Assembly: GCA_020205615.1 (NCBI GenBank)
Contig: CM035160.1
Coordinates: forward strand, 6,736,437 to 6,800,436
Origin: Panax quinquefolius
Taxonomy: Eukaryota; Streptophyta; Magnoliopsida; Apiales; Araliaceae
DNA length: 64,000 nucleotides
Direction: 5' to 3'
A model generated the notes under the pieces. The model worked only from the letters and a program-made list of their open reading frames with translations. It had not been told where the DNA came from and ran no database searches. Of this stretch, positions 1 through 11,808 are shown piece by piece; position 1 is the stretch's first letter; every line of letters begins with the position of its first letter. The position numbers were made by a program, and so were the translations under genes.

Positions 1-85
1 ATTGCACTCGTGCCCGCGATATGATCTTCTACTCGATCGCGCCGCCTACCACGCTCGCTTTTCCAGATGGTATGATCATAATCTT

Positions 86-1840
86 TCAATAGCTCAAGCC
101 AACGTCGTTGTCGCATGTTGAGTTCCTTTTGAGTGAAGAAATATTTGAGGCTTTTATGATCCGTAAAGATCTCCACTTTCTCCCCATACAAGTAATGCCT
201 CCAAATTTTAAGTGCGAAGACAACAAATTGCTAACTCTGGTCATGAGTAGGATAATTCCTCTCATATTCTTTGAGTTGTCGTGAGGCATAAAGCTATGAC
301 TTTCCCATGTTGCATGAGAACACATCCTAACCCTTTTGCTCAAGCATCATCAGAGATGACAAATCCTCCGAACCGTATGGTATTGTCGTAATAGGTGTCA
401 AATGAGTCTCCTCTCGAGTTCTTGAAAACTCTTCTCACATTCCTCGCTCCAACCGAAATTTGTATCTTCCGAGTCACCGAAGTTAGTGGAGTAGCGATTC
501 GAGAAAACCCTTCACGAATCTCCGATAATAACCAAATTTAAGCCGAGAAAGCTACGTGACTTCGATCACGATTTAGGTTGCTCCCGCTTTGAATAGCTTC
601 AATCTTTCACGGGTCAACAGATATTCCACGACTTGATACCACGCGCCCAAGGAATGCTACTTCTTCCTCGCCGTAACTCGCATTTCTTCAACTTGGCATA
701 AAGTTTGTATTCACGGCTTTTAGAGTATCGACCTCAAGTGTTCCTCATGATTTTCACGGCTTTTGAATATATGAGGATGTCATCAATAAAGACGACCACA
801 AAATGATCCAAATATTCCTCAATACTTGGCTCATCATATCCATGAAGGCAAAGAGGAGCATTAGTCAATCCAAAGGATACGACTAGGAATTCATAATGCC
901 CGCATCGAGTTCTCGAAGCCGTCTTTGAATATCATCGGTTCTAATCTTCAATCGGTGATATCCGAATGAAGATCAATCTTTGAAAAGAATTTGCTCCTTA
1001 GAATCGTCAAACAGTCATCAATACGTGGCAATGGGTATCTATTTTTGATGGTAACATGATTCAACTCCCGATAATCAATACAAAGTCGATACTCCCATCT
1101 TTCTTCTTCACAAATAGAATGTAAACACCCCAAGGAGAAGTACTAGACGAATAAAGCCAATGTCTAACAATTCCTCGCAGTTGAGTCTTTAACTCCTCAA
1201 GTTCAATAGAGTCATTCGATATGGGCTTTGAAATGGGTTTTGTATCGGGTTCAAGGTCGATACAAAATTCAATTTCACACTCTGGGGTAAAGCTGAAGTT
1301 CTTCGTGGAATACGTCAGAAATTCATTAACAATAGAAATATTATTCAAAACTCGACGTATTTTGTTTAGATCTCGTGATACGAGCTAAGAAAGCTTGACA
1401 TCCATTTTTCAATAAACGAATAGCTTTTATGGCTTGAGATGACAAAGATTGATTTTAATGGTTTGGTTGTCTTGAATTCGCATAATAGGTCTATTAGGAA
1501 TATGAAAGCTAACAACCTTACGAAAAAACAATCAATTTTGCATGATGAGTAGTTAACCAATCAATCCCTAGAATTACATCAAATGCAAGTATTTTTAATG
1601 CAATAAGATCGACAGTAATGTGTGGGTACCAACTCGAACCAAACAAGACTTATAAACCGTGGATGTAATGAAGGTTTCTCCCAACGGAGTTTTCACAGAT
1701 AAGTCAAAGTCTAATTTCTCCTGAGTCAAATTTAATCGCTGAGCGCAAGTAGAGAAATAAAAGAATGGGTAGAACCTAGATCAAATAAAGTGTAGACTTC
1801 GCTAGAGTTTATTATAAGCTTACCCGTGATGACCTCATTC
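86..1840 (-). pseudogene. Gypsy A protease/reverse transcriptase/RNase H remnant
   Basis: Minus-strand fragments in different frames show, in order: a protease-to-RT linker (WLTTHHAKLI-like, about 1550), the RT entry ([16 protein letters not shown] at 1061-1348), the RT palm ([20 protein letters not shown] and SKIDLHSD at 948-1133), an FIDD catalytic box followed by ILIYS near 770-810, and the RNase H C-terminal pattern ([16 protein letters not shown]) near 125-200. These are diagnostic for Ty3/gypsy Pol. Consecutive motifs lie in different frames with stops between them, so the gene is dead. The second catalytic box is FIDD rather than the usual YxDD, a common plant gypsy variant. Confidence 0.85.
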
Positions 1841-1929
1841 GGGTTCCTTGCTTCTCCGGGAGGTCACAACAAACGCTCTCCTCAGACTACACGGCTTTGA
1901 CTTTTCCGGAACAAACTTGGTGTCTCCAT

Positions 1930-2741
1930 CCTAGCTTGAATTTGTCTTCTATGAACGACAAAATCGAGCTAAGTGACCTTCTCTTCCACAATTATAATAT
2001 GTTTTGGACCTAGATCGCGCAATTTGGACCGATGTGTCCCTCCCTCCGCATTTGAAGCATATGATAGTGGTCTTTCTCCTTCCTTAACAACGGGTCTTTG
2101 GTCGACGCTCTTCCATCATCATTGAATCTCCTCTTCTTGAAATGTCCATTTTATTGTTTTGCCTACGATTACCACCGAAATGGTTACCATTTCGCACGTT
2201 GATTCCTCCACGCTTGTTGTCACCGCTTCGACGATCGCTTCTCACCGGTATTATCATTTCACGATTGCTTCTCTTTTGTCATATTGACTCGCTATCGCGC
2301 TTCCACCAATCGAGCCTTATTTACAACATCCGAATACAAACACGCTTTATGAGAAATAAGATGTCGACGATTTCCGCTTCAAACCTCTTAAAAACATTCG
2401 CGCCATTCTCTCTTCATTATCCACCAAGTGGGACGAAAACCGGGATAACTCCACAAATTTTGCCTCGTATCATGACACTGGCCATATTGTTTTGCTCCAA
2501 TTTGATAAACTCCACCTCCTTCATACGACGAATACTTTCGGAAAGTATTTGTCGCTGAATGTTTCTTGAACTTCTCCCAAGACATCTTTAAAGACGGCAG
2601 TCGAAAGTACGCTTTTATCGATTCCCACCAGTAATCTGTCTCTCCACGCAACATAAAGGAGGCAAAGGGAACCTTTTGTTCCTCGGAACATCCCAAGACA
2701 TCAAATATCTTGGTGATCTGCTTTATCCATGCTTCTGCCAT
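1930..2741 (-). pseudogene. Gypsy A gag remnant (capsid and zinc knuckle)
   Basis: The longest open piece (2388-2741 minus, 117 codons) begins WIKQITKIFDVLGCSEEQKV and contains FASFMLRGETDYWWES, the capsid pattern of plant Ty3/gypsy Gag (Retrotrans_gag). It is followed, after frameshifts, by a CFKCG-type zinc-knuckle remnant near 2030-2070. Gag would form the particle around element RNA; here the frame is broken several times and no functional product is expected. Element B encodes an obviously related stretch at about 51200-51350. Confidence 0.8.
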
Positions 2742-3199
2742 AAGTGGTTTTGCTCTCCCTTAAACTCCGGTGGTCACAGCCTTGAATCTGCTTAATTAGC
2801 GACCGCCCTTAGAGTTTCCAAAGTTTCCACCTACATTTTGGACAGAGCCGCGCTCTCACCATTATTGCATGAATCGTATAAAGCCTCTCGAACAATCCAT
2901 CATTCAAAGATTTGGTCAAGGTTGTTGTTTTGCATGAGGATTGTCGCCTTCGATGCACATTCTCCTCGATTATTGATATGTGGAGACTCAACGGTCTCTC
3001 AGCTCCATTGCTATTCTCAACATTTTCGGATGTCATTTTCGACATCGCACAAAACAAAGGTTAATTGACATGTAACATAATATCTCTAAACTCCGACCAA
3101 CCAATTTAAATACAAAATAAATTTAAGTAGGTCATACTAGCGAAAAGAATTCCCGCTCTCCCCTCCTAGTTCTAGTCTCACATCTTAGCCAGTGGATCA

Positions 3200-3224
3200 T
3201 ATCCCTAAGCTTTGATACTAACCG
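3200..3224 (-). other. Primer-binding-like site of gypsy element A
   Basis: Directly inside the LTR end, the minus strand reads CGGTTAGTATCAAAGCTTAG. This resembles the TGGTATCAGAGC site complementary to initiator tRNA-Met in plant LTR elements, but it carries substitutions and extra bases. The matching position in element B reads TGGTTAATATCGAGCTTAG. Placement is certain; tRNA identity is inferred. Confidence 0.55.
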
Positions 3225-5500
3225 TGACGCCCTCAAAATTAGGTATACATCACCAATCTTGGGTCGTCGACATACGGTATGTAATTCAAATACAACTTAC
3301 TAATACAACTCGCCAGGTACAATAATACGACAAACTTAAACTATGAGTTTGAATACAAATATTATCTACTAGAGATTATACAAACTCAAAAGGAGTCCTC
3401 ATTACAATTATTATCACACTATTTCACGTAATAGTGAGGACTACTAATGCTATCCTCTAAACCATCACTCCGCTCCCCGACTCGTCCCCAAATTTATATT
3501 CTCATTTCAAGAGAATAAATGTGAAAGAAAGGGTGAGCTCAACTAACCCAAAGAAGAAATATTACGACTAAGATAATGCAGAATAAATTATCATTAGTCT
3601 CCAACAATGTTAAACCGATAAAATATAATAGACATCAAGTTTAATCTGCAATGAACAAGCAATCCATTAAAAGAGTCAAGTAGAAAATAAAATCTACTAT
3701 CTTTTATGATTTAAAAGGTTTTTCATCATCATATCGCCGAGACTCAGCTTAATAAATATTCCACATCATCAAATCACCCTTGCACTACGGCCAAGGATAT
3801 TCTTTAGTATCACGACCACAATTATCCATGCACTACGGGCCAAGAATATTTGTGTATTCATTAATGGTCATGATCATGCCAACAACTCGTCCATCAATGC
3901 ACTACGGGCCAATGAGAATTTTACCACATCATTTGTAACATTACTACCATGATTACAATCAATAATCCTCGGTCATAATCATACCAAGTCCATCTATGCA
4001 ACACAGTGCCACATATGACTTTCAACAAAATATAAACATGAGGATGATGACAATGATATAAGAATTCAATAAAACAAGTTCAAGAATTATTTTATCCAGA
4101 AATTATTAACGTCCAAATTGTCAACACGATATCTTGTTTTGTAGAGTAAAATTCAAGAATGATCGTAAGAATATTTCCATGAAAAGATATCGATGAAGCG
4201 CAAATATCAAAGATATTCTACTAATTTCATGGAGTATAAGTTCAAAACTTTAACCAACCGAGTATAATAAAGAATGGAATAACAAAAGAAATCACCAAGC
4301 ATGCGGTATTGGCGATGTATGTTATTCCAACAATAATAATAACGGAACCGTCGCAAAATTTGCACCGAGCGTGATGTTCCAACAGAATAATAAAGATTTT
4401 AACCAGTCCTGTGTAAAAACACATGCATGTGATGTTCCAATGTAATAATAATAGAATGTCACGTAACCAAGTATAGGGTAGATCACAGATACACGCAGTT
4501 ATTCCAATAATAAGAATTGGAATAACAAAAGTTCTCTTCTTGAATACAAAAGAATAATATCCCTTACGAGTACAACAAATAATATTCCCTACCTTAAGAA
4601 GAAGAGTACTGGATATATAAGTAGTGAAGTAGCAGAATACTTTCTTCTTTCTCTCTATAGTTTATCTCTCTAGAGTTTCAGTGAATTCGTAAGAAAATAA
4701 TGAATGAATGAGCTTCTATTTATAGAAAAATGGAATGCGAAGTAACTCACTTAATGAATCAGTAGAGATTGATTTACTTTAATACGACGGTCCATATTTA
4801 AAGCAAAATAAAATATAATATATATTTTTTTATAATCTAATAAAACGAATAACTTTATAAAAGATTTTACTACGCAAACACTATGCAGCACCTTATCTGC
4901 AAACACTATGCGTAATAAAATATAATATATTCTAATTATTGTCTAATAAAACATATAGCTTTATAAAAGTATTCTATTTTATATAAAAAGATTTTACTAT
5001 CTTAACACTACGTCATAATAGAATATAATATATTCTATTTATAAATAACTTTATAAAAGTATTCTGCTTTTATATAAAAGATTTTTTGTATTATTACATT
5101 AATAATACCAACAAAACCGAGTGACTTATCACTTAAGCATCAATAATTAATAATACCGCTGCTACTACTATGCAACCACGCCAGACATCGCATTTTTAAC
5201 ACCGTGTTTTCAACAAAAGCTTAATCTGTAAAACTTCCGTCGTTATTTTCATAAAGTATTTTTGTCGCTTTTCTCAATCCGATAATAATTCCGTTAGGGG
5301 TCCACCAATGATTGTGCCGTTGTACTAATATTCCTCGTTAAAACGAATATTCGCCACCAATCGAATATTATATAACAACTCACAGACTTTTGCAAAATTT
5401 ATAAATATTACCCACAACTATTATATCAATTTCACTCCATAATATTCAAAAATAATATTTATAGAAAATTCATCTTTATTCAAAAAGTTGGGGTTTTACA
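3225..5500 (-). repeat. 5' LTR of gypsy element A
   Basis: On the minus strand the LTR begins TGTAAAACCCC at 5500 and ends GGGCGTCA at 3225, giving canonical TG...CA ends and about 2276 bp. Element B's LTR starts TGTAAGACCCC and also ends GGGCGTCA, so the two belong to related families. The LTR is AT-rich and contains four imperfect copies of a hairpin motif (3776-3798, 3824-3847, 3892-3916, about 3985-4012) described separately. Confidence 0.85.
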
Positions 5501-5996
5501 GGTTTCCCATCCAAAATGAAAAAACAAAGACAAAAAGAGAGGTGCATGAGTTTGAATGATTCAAACTTAACTGAAACAATCAATAGATTTAAAAGAGAAA
5601 AGGGAAGGAGGATGGGAGTATTAATAGAAAACCGTAAGCTTTTCAGGATAAGAAAATGCATTTCATTACAGAATTTGTATTTGCCCAATATTTGCAATCA
5701 GATACAAGATAATTCCAATTTCATCAACTAAAAGCTAACCACAAATAAGATTGATTTTAAAGCGGAATCTTTTATTTTTTATACATATATTATTGGATAG
5801 AAAGCGCAATAAAACCTAAAGAAAGATAAGATCAATCTACACTAATAAAAAAAACCATGCAGCAGTCACGATTGACAAAACTTGCAAGAACCTGTCACAC
5901 TACTTTCAATTTAGTATAGTCTTTCACAACCCTTTATTCAAAAGCTTCACATATTTCATGTGAGTAACTGTACATTGAAAGAAACTTATGACAAAC
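5501..5996. other. Non-coding stretch between gypsy A and the last visible BRUNO-like exon
   Basis: AT-rich sequence without a supportable exon on either strand. I looked here for the expected next exon of the BRUNO-like gene (linker after RRM2 and RRM3) and did not find it. It is best read as intron 5, interrupted by gypsy A, or as the edge of a truncation. Confidence 0.5.
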
Positions 5997-8900
5997 CTCC
6001 ATTTTGTGCTTCCCATTAAGGGCCTCTATGGCTGCAATAGCTTGTTCTTTTGTCTCATATTTTAGAAAAGCACAGCCTGTGCATTAAGAAAATTAGAAAT
6101 GCGATTAAAGATCTTACGACAAATACAGGCTCTAAATTAAGCATTTGGCAAAAGTAAACCAAAAATGAATTCAAGGCTGTAAGATATGTACGATTGCTCG
6201 TTCTTATATTTGAAATTACTTATGGAAAAACATGTACCTTTACTCGTTAGCTGAGAACCTCTTAAAATTTGCAAATCTTTTAAATCTCCATATTGAGAGA
6301 ATAAGTCCGATAGTTCAACTTCAGTAACATTTTTTGGAAGCATACCAACAAAGAGTTTGTGTTCTGGATAAGAAAAAACCATAAATTATTAACCAAACAA
6401 AACAACAAGAATAGGATTATTAGATAAGTAAATGAGTATATCAGTTCTATTAATATAGTCTATAGAGCATGATGCTTGCACAAACATGCTATACAGGAAT
6501 AATTTTATGGTTGAGATATCTAACACAAGAATGGAAACAATATTCCACCTAGCCTTTCCAACTCTCCATCCGCGTACTTCACTTGCAACGGGCTAGATGC
6601 CTGAATAAAACATAACAGTATGGCTTACGTCAGAAAAAGGGCAAGTACGTGTTACTCTGCAACAGAAGTATAGTTTGCAAGGAAAAAAAAATAAACAAAA
6701 GGGTAGAAAGCTAAAAATTATGCCACTAAGTTTGAGTTACTGACACTAGTATTCCTTTGTATAGTCATATATACCTTTGCTCTGGCGTAATTGCTTAGCC
6801 TATTGCTTAGCCACGTGCATAATTGAAATCTATAGCTCATGTAGCATAGGAAACCATTATAAAAGGCACCAGCATTCATTCTCCAATAAACAATCTAGTT
6901 ATGCCAACCTAGGGGTCTAGCTACATAGTTATGCCAACCATCTACTTTTGCCAGTCTAGTTATGCCATCTAGTATGCCTTATTTATGAGAATTCTCAAAT
7001 TCTTGTTCTTTTATTCTATTTATCATAACTTCACTAGCTCTACCATCACCTCCATCTTGTTCGTAAATTTCAGTATTGTATTAGGTAAGCTTATCTTTCA
7101 ATCTCTTAAAGAGTTTCCGTGTAACGAGTATTTTAAGCCATGAGAAAACTCAAAACAAAACTTTGAAATACGATGGATGATGAGTTTGTCACGGAGGAGT
7201 TGACCTATTGCTTAGCACCTTAAGCCAAAACTTGATTGATATCCAGTTATGCCAACTTAAGGTTGGCTTGGTATAATACTTTTTTAAGATGCGGCATACT
7301 AGCTCACATTATTTTTTTTTAAAAAAAAAGAAAGAGGTCCATTCACTGGACAATGATCGATTTGTGCATCTCAAATTTCAACAGCCCAAGAACGGATTAT
7401 TTCCAGGCATGTCATGTCTTGTAAGTCTTTGCAGATTTGAATTATGTGATTCCGATAATCGGATTTTCTTCTGGTGGTCCGCCTTACCTCAACATCTTTT
7501 AATTAATATTATTTCTTTGACATATCATTACGTCTTGGTTAAACAATTCCTATTACATGTCTTTAAAAAAACCTTCTTTTTTTGTGTGTGATACATATAT
7601 TTAGAAAACTGAATAATTCTTGTTAATGAGTTATGAATTAAGTGTGTCCATCTATCCCAGACTTCAGTTTACAGCTCTTACTGTAATATTCTGAATCCTT
7701 ATAAGACTTGTAATGTAATCTTATATTATGTTTAGGTGATTGAAATTATGTGTTATGTGATTAAATATGTGTGGTTTTATTATAAGTATAATATTAGTGA
7801 ATATTGAGGAAAGATGTTGCGTTCCAAGAATGGAAGAATTGATGTAATGTCTGTAATAAACTAATTAAATCAATATTGATAGATTTAATAGATGAAGTTG
7901 TATTGTCAACACCAGATCAGGGGTTGAAGCGTGACAAAGTGGTATCAGATCAGGTTATAGCTCTAGAGTAAGTGTACCTTAAAATATATAATCTTAATAG
8001 AGTTAATAAAACAAAGATAAACGGACTCATAAAGAGTTCATATGTGAGGAAAGATAAATTAAGAAAAATATTAGCGTTGATAATATTTCTTATATTTTGT
8101 GTTATGTGAATAAATTTATAGTATTTGTGTTGTTTTCTTTTTAATATAGAAAATGGCAGAAAGAAGAAAAACATGGTAGGAGATAGAGGTGAGGGGGAAA
8201 TTATAAAGGGGAAACTAGTAATAAAGGGCATGGTAATAAAAGGAAGCGGAACAATATCGATACTAATAATGAGGGAGAAAACAAAAAAAAAGTAGAAGCA
8301 TGTAACACATGTGGTAAGAACCACATGGGAGCATGTTTGAAGGGAATGAATATATGTTATAAATGTGAACAGGAGAGACACTTTGCTACCAAGTGTCCAA
8401 GTCCTAAGAATAGAGGGTGTTATAGTTGTGAAGCTCTAGACCATCAAGCGAAAAAATGCCCGAAGAAAGAAGCGAAATAATCATGAAGAATTAAGAAGCT
8501 ACATGAGAGCTTGAGGATAGAACGAAGCAAAACTACCCGTATTTTGTTTACTTAGTATGTACTTAGCTCCGGGAACGAAATTCTTATAAGGAGGGGTGAA
8601 TGTAATATTTTGAATCCTTACAAGACTTGTAATGTAATCTTATATGATTAATAAAGGATGTTTTGGTGATTTGAAATTATGTGTTATGTGATTAAATGCA
8701 AGGTTTTCAAACCCGGACCGGACCGCCGGTCGAACCGGAAAAAACCGGACCCGGTTCACTCAACGGTCCGGTTTGGACCACTAAACCACTTCTTTCAAAA
8801 ACGTTGAATCCTATGAACCGTGGTTGAATCGGTTGACCAAATGAACCAAAATGACCTGGTTCACTTGTTTTGACCAGTTTCTCTCCTTAAAGATTAAAAA

Positions 8901-11077
8901 AAAAAAATTACGGATTTTATTTTATTTTAGTAATTTAGTTGAGACTTTGTTTGGTATTTTACATATTTTTGCATTCATTTAATCAAACACTTGAACTTGT
9001 GGTTGAATTTCGGAATTTGAATGTATCTTAGAGATGTTTAGTTTTTTTTTTTGTAGATAAATTGATTAATTTTACATATTTACTAAATATTATATACAAT
9101 ATATAATAATAATTAATATAATTAATTATTTATTATTTATTACATATTAATGACGCCACTGGGTCAATAACGGTCCGACCACTGGTTGGACCAATGACCC
9201 ATCCACCCAGTAACTTTTCTGGTTCGATGACCGGTCCGGGTTTAAAAACCTTGATTAAATGTGTGTGATTTCATTATAAGTATAATATTAGTGACTATTA
9301 AGAAAAGATGTTGCGATTCAAGGATGGAGGTAAAGAAATGATGTAATGTCTGTAATAGACTAGTTAAGCCAATAGAATTATTGGTAGATTTAATAGATGA
9401 AGTTGTATCGTCAGCACCAGATCAGGGGTTGAAGGAGACCCAGATTTGGAGGCGTGACACTTACTTCTTCCACAATACTTGCACTTGTAAGGGTTAACAT
9501 AAGAAGTCTCTTGTTATGACTTATGTATGTTGGGATAAATTACTTTTGTATCTTAACCATTAAAAATACCATGTGGATTTTTTCTTCTCCAATTTAGATG
9601 TCACAAAACATCTGCTACGAATTTCAATTGTAAAACATTGAGAAACATTACCATTTAACCCATGCAGATTGCAGATTAAATGTGCAGGGTCCACAAAAAT
9701 CCATCAACTTGCATTGTAAACATATTATTTTTAACTTATTTAATTTTGGATACAGGCATACAGCCGATTAAGGTTAACATTGGAACAGTGTAATCCTCAT
9801 TAGTTTCTTAATATGCTTAAAATTTTAATGTCGACATCTAAATTGGGACAGGGGGAGCATATTGTTTATCTTAAATAATTTTACAAGGGAGATGATGAGT
9901 TAATAAGCCATTAGAAGTTCGGAAAAAATCAAATTCTATACACTTTATATGCAACAAATCAAATTTATGAAGACAAAAATCAGATTTTTTGGACATAATT
10001 GCAGTGTTAATATATTGTTTCATGTATTTTAGATTTAAGGAAGAATATAAATATGAGAAATATAAGGTACTATCAAGGGAACTGTGCATGTTCAGGAAGT
10101 CATAATCATTTTAAGTTTTTTTTAGAGAGAACCTGAATTAAGTTTTATACATATGCCCCCAAATTACTGATATCTTAAGTTAGTCAACTGGATCAATAGT
10201 TTCTCAATATTTCACGCAAGTCAAAGCTGGATGATATTATAGATGATGTTTATACCGAGTAAAAGTGTGTAAGTATCAAAAAAGAATAGTATGACATATT
10301 TGGCTCATTTAGAAGCTCGACTTGAACTCCATTTAATTTTCATAGCAATTCAAGTTTGAAATGTCCATAATCCAGTCCAGGTTCTGTTTAAATTTCATAG
10401 AAATTCAAGTTTAAATGCCCGAACGTGACTTGACTACGACTCATTCAGGACTCTAGTAAAATCATTACAAGAGATTTCATATGTAAAAATATACACTTTA
10501 TTAATGTCGAAAGTGAATTAAATAAGATGCTTTCAACACATGGAGCTTAATTAACTACAATTAATTATCCCAATAACTTGACCAACAGTTCCACATTGCA
10601 TTGGATCAAATCCTACTGTAATTTCCAATACAATTAAATGAAGATCTGAAATTACTTACGCCAGGAAGAGTTTTCTTATTGTGACACGCATTCACCGCCT
10701 TGTCAGCTTCCTCCCTAGACGGACATATAAGAAAACAACACCCTGCGAATTACTTACACGAAATTAGGGCTTCAATCACAATATAAACATTCAAACAACT
10801 CAAATCTTAATCAATAATCCTCGCTAAAATGCTCAATTCGCGCATTGTGACCCGGAGTCACTAATTAACAAAAAAAAAAATCAACCAAAGTAGATAGAGA
10901 AAGTTGACCTCGTGAAGCTCGCGTAGTCTTGTCTTTGATTATGTTGACTTCCTCTACAAGCGCAAATTCTTCGAACATTTCGAGAAGTTGCCCTTCCGTC
11001 ATTTGCTTCGGCACTTGACCTACGAACAGCTTCACGCTCTCCTCGCTGTGTTTCAACGGCTTTTGCCCTTCCGCCAT
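5997..11077 (-). CDS. BRUNO/CELF-like RNA-binding protein, first five exons (3' part outside window)
   Basis: Exons (minus): 10909-11077, 10660-10742, 6549-6600, 6238-6363, 5997-6076; all have GT-AG borders and join in phase to 170 codons. The start at 11077 gives MAEGQKPLKHSEESVKLFVGQ, matching the N-terminus of Arabidopsis BRN1/RBP-DR1; an in-frame upstream ATG exists at 11191. RRM1 (about residues 15-95) has RNP2 LFVGQV and RNP1 RGCCFLIC. RRM2 (from about residue 103) has LFVGML and KGCAFLKYE, ending KHKMEG. Family members bind U/GU-rich 3' UTRs; Arabidopsis BRN1/2 repress SOC1 expression and RBP-DR1 affects defence. The third RRM expected after a linker is not found between 5501 and 5996, so it lies beyond gypsy A or is lost. 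Intron 2 is about 4.06 kb and contains an LTR element. Identification is very secure; functionality is not. Confidence 0.9.
7682..7936 (+). repeat. Left LTR of the gag-only element
   Basis: 255 bp, TG...CA ends. It matches the right LTR once the MITE insertion in the latter is removed; the right copy also has an extra purine-rich stretch just before its end. Confidence 0.85.
7940..7951 (+). other. Primer-binding site of the gag-only element
   Basis: Three bases after the left LTR lies TGGTATCAGATC, matching 11 of 12 bases of the usual initiator tRNA-Met site TGGTATCAGAGC of plant LTR elements. Confidence 0.75.
8193..8480 (+). pseudogene. Gag C-terminal remnant with three CCHC zinc knuckles
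   Basis: An open stretch of 95 codons ends at TAA 8480. It encodes a lysine/asparagine-rich linker then three knuckles: CNTCGKNHMGAC, CYKCEQERHFATKC and CYSCEALDHQAKKC. The first is the shortened knuckle typical of Tekay/Del-type plant gypsy Gag, and all cysteines and histidines are present. An in-frame TGA at 8190-8192 and a frameshift separate it from the upstream ATG region (8153), so full Gag is not encoded. Knuckles normally bind element RNA during packaging. Confidence 0.75.
8588..8600 (+). other. Polypurine tract of the gag-only element
   Basis: AAGGAGGGGTGAA lies immediately before the right LTR, the position of the plus-strand DNA primer in LTR elements. Confidence 0.65.
8601..9459 (+). 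repeat. Right LTR of the gag-only element, interrupted by a MITE
   Basis: Starts TGTAATATTTTG and ends GGCGTGACA. Removing the MITE (8699-9253) and one 8-bp target copy leaves about 296 bp, close to the 255-bp left LTR. The MITE is therefore younger than the LTR element. Confidence 0.85.
8699..9253. mobile_element. hAT-like MITE nested in an LTR
   Basis: 555 bp with terminal inverted repeats (CAAGGTTTTCAAACCCGG on the left, 17 of 18 matching on the right) and an exact 8-bp target duplication attaattg-type direct repeat, attaaatg, at 8691-8698 and 9254-9261. The ends are rich in CCGGT/ACCGG motifs; the centre is AT-rich and non-coding. The 8-bp duplication and CAAGG end indicate a non-autonomous hAT element. 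A relative lies at 41630-41986 in the ARF gene. Confidence 0.85.
9460..10659. other. Remainder of BRUNO-like intron 2
   Basis: AT-rich intronic sequence between the gag-only element and exon 2 of the BRUNO-like gene. I see no exon, RNA gene or clear transposon end in it. Confidence 0.5.
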
Positions 11078-11468
11078 TAGTGCCGATTCTGTATCCAAGT
11101 TTTTCAGTATTATTTTGAATGACGTCTTCGCCAACTCTATATTGATTGCTTCAACTTTCTCTCTCCTATTTTTCTGTCTCTTCTTCCTCAATGTGGAGTC
11201 TCGGCAAGTTGAAAAAGGTAAAAACTCTGTTTTGGACGAAAAGTGGGGACTTTCTTTCTAGATAGCAAAGTTGGATCTTCACAGATATGTATATTATAAT
11301 TGAATATTTAGAAATGCCCCTGATGTTTGGGTTTATATACGGAAATACCATTGTTGATTTGTACGTGAAGTCCTGAGCCTGGCCTACTATAATTGTAATG
11401 GATTCGACTGAATAGACTAATGTATTACGTATTTGCCCTTTCAGTTCTTTTATTTTCGAGTCCTTCTA

Positions 11469-11808
11469 GGGACATTTTTTTAGTGAAATTTAGTGACATT
11501 TTTTTTTAAAAAATTTTTTTTTTTTTTTGAAGATTCTAAAAAATATATAGATTTATTTCAATTGGAATTTTTAGAAAAGCAGTGTTTTAAAGTGTAATTT
11601 GATATACATCTGAAAAACATGCTTGCCTGCATAACTGCATAACTCGCTTTCAGATGTATCCAAATTACACTTAAAACACTATTTTTATAAAAAATTAAGT
11701 TGAAATAAATACTATACATTTTTCGAGTATGATTACAAAAAAAAAAAAAACCAAAACAAATAAATTAAAAAAAAATATCACTAAAAATGTCACTAAAAAA
11801 ATGTCCCC
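11469..11808. mobile_element. Tourist/Harbinger-like MITE upstream of the BRUNO-like gene
   Basis: About 340 bp. The left end GGGACATTTTTTTAGTGA mirrors the right end TCACTAAAAAAATGTCCC, and a second internal inverted pair (AGTGTTTTAAAGTGTAATTT with AAATTACACTTAAAACACT) forms most of the body, so the element could fold into one long hairpin. It is bordered by cta on both sides (one extra C on the right). Tourist-like elements have 3-bp duplications, usually TTA/TAA, so the superfamily assignment is tentative. Confidence 0.65.

Larger units (their letters stand above)
1..5500 (-). mobile_element. Ty3/gypsy LTR retrotransposon A (partial, runs off left edge)
   Basis: The 5' LTR lies at 3225-5500 and the internal region continues leftward past base 1, so the 3' LTR is outside the window. 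Read on the minus strand, the order is LTR, primer-binding-like site, gag, zinc knuckle, protease-like stretch, reverse transcriptase and RNase H. That is the gag-to-RNase H order of Ty3/gypsy elements; integrase would lie further left. All reading frames are broken by frameshifts and stops, so the copy is defective. The long LTR and protein similarity to element B (47922-57496) suggest the Tekay/Del chromovirus clade. The outer edge (bases 5501-5505, ggttt) gives one side of the target duplication only. The element separates the BRUNO-like exons from any sequence further left. Confidence 0.9.
7682..9459 (+). mobile_element. Short gag-only LTR retrotransposon (TR-GAG-like) in an intron
   Basis: Two related LTRs (7682-7936 and 8601-9459) bracket a 664-bp internal region and are flanked by an exact 5-bp target duplication, cttac (7677-7681 and 9460-9464). 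LTRs start TGTAATATT and end GTGACA. The left LTR is followed by a tRNA-Met-type primer site and the right one is preceded by a purine tract. The only coding trace inside is the C-terminus of Gag, with no protease, RT or integrase. This matches the described TR-GAG type of non-autonomous element (short LTRs, gag only), although an internal deletion derivative is possible. It sits in sense-opposite orientation in intron 2 of the BRUNO-like gene. Confidence 0.85.

Noticed and set aside
2142..2558. 138-codon plus-strand open frame
   Set aside because: It is antisense to the gypsy A gag remnant and has no recognisable motif.
3776..4012. Regularly spaced short repeats considered as a CRISPR-like array
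   Set aside because: The window is a plant nuclear genome and the units are LTR hairpins; spacers are not unique inserts.
5501..5996. Search for the BRUNO-like exon following RRM2
   Set aside because: No translation matches the expected VVKWADTE-type linker on the minus strand in this stretch.
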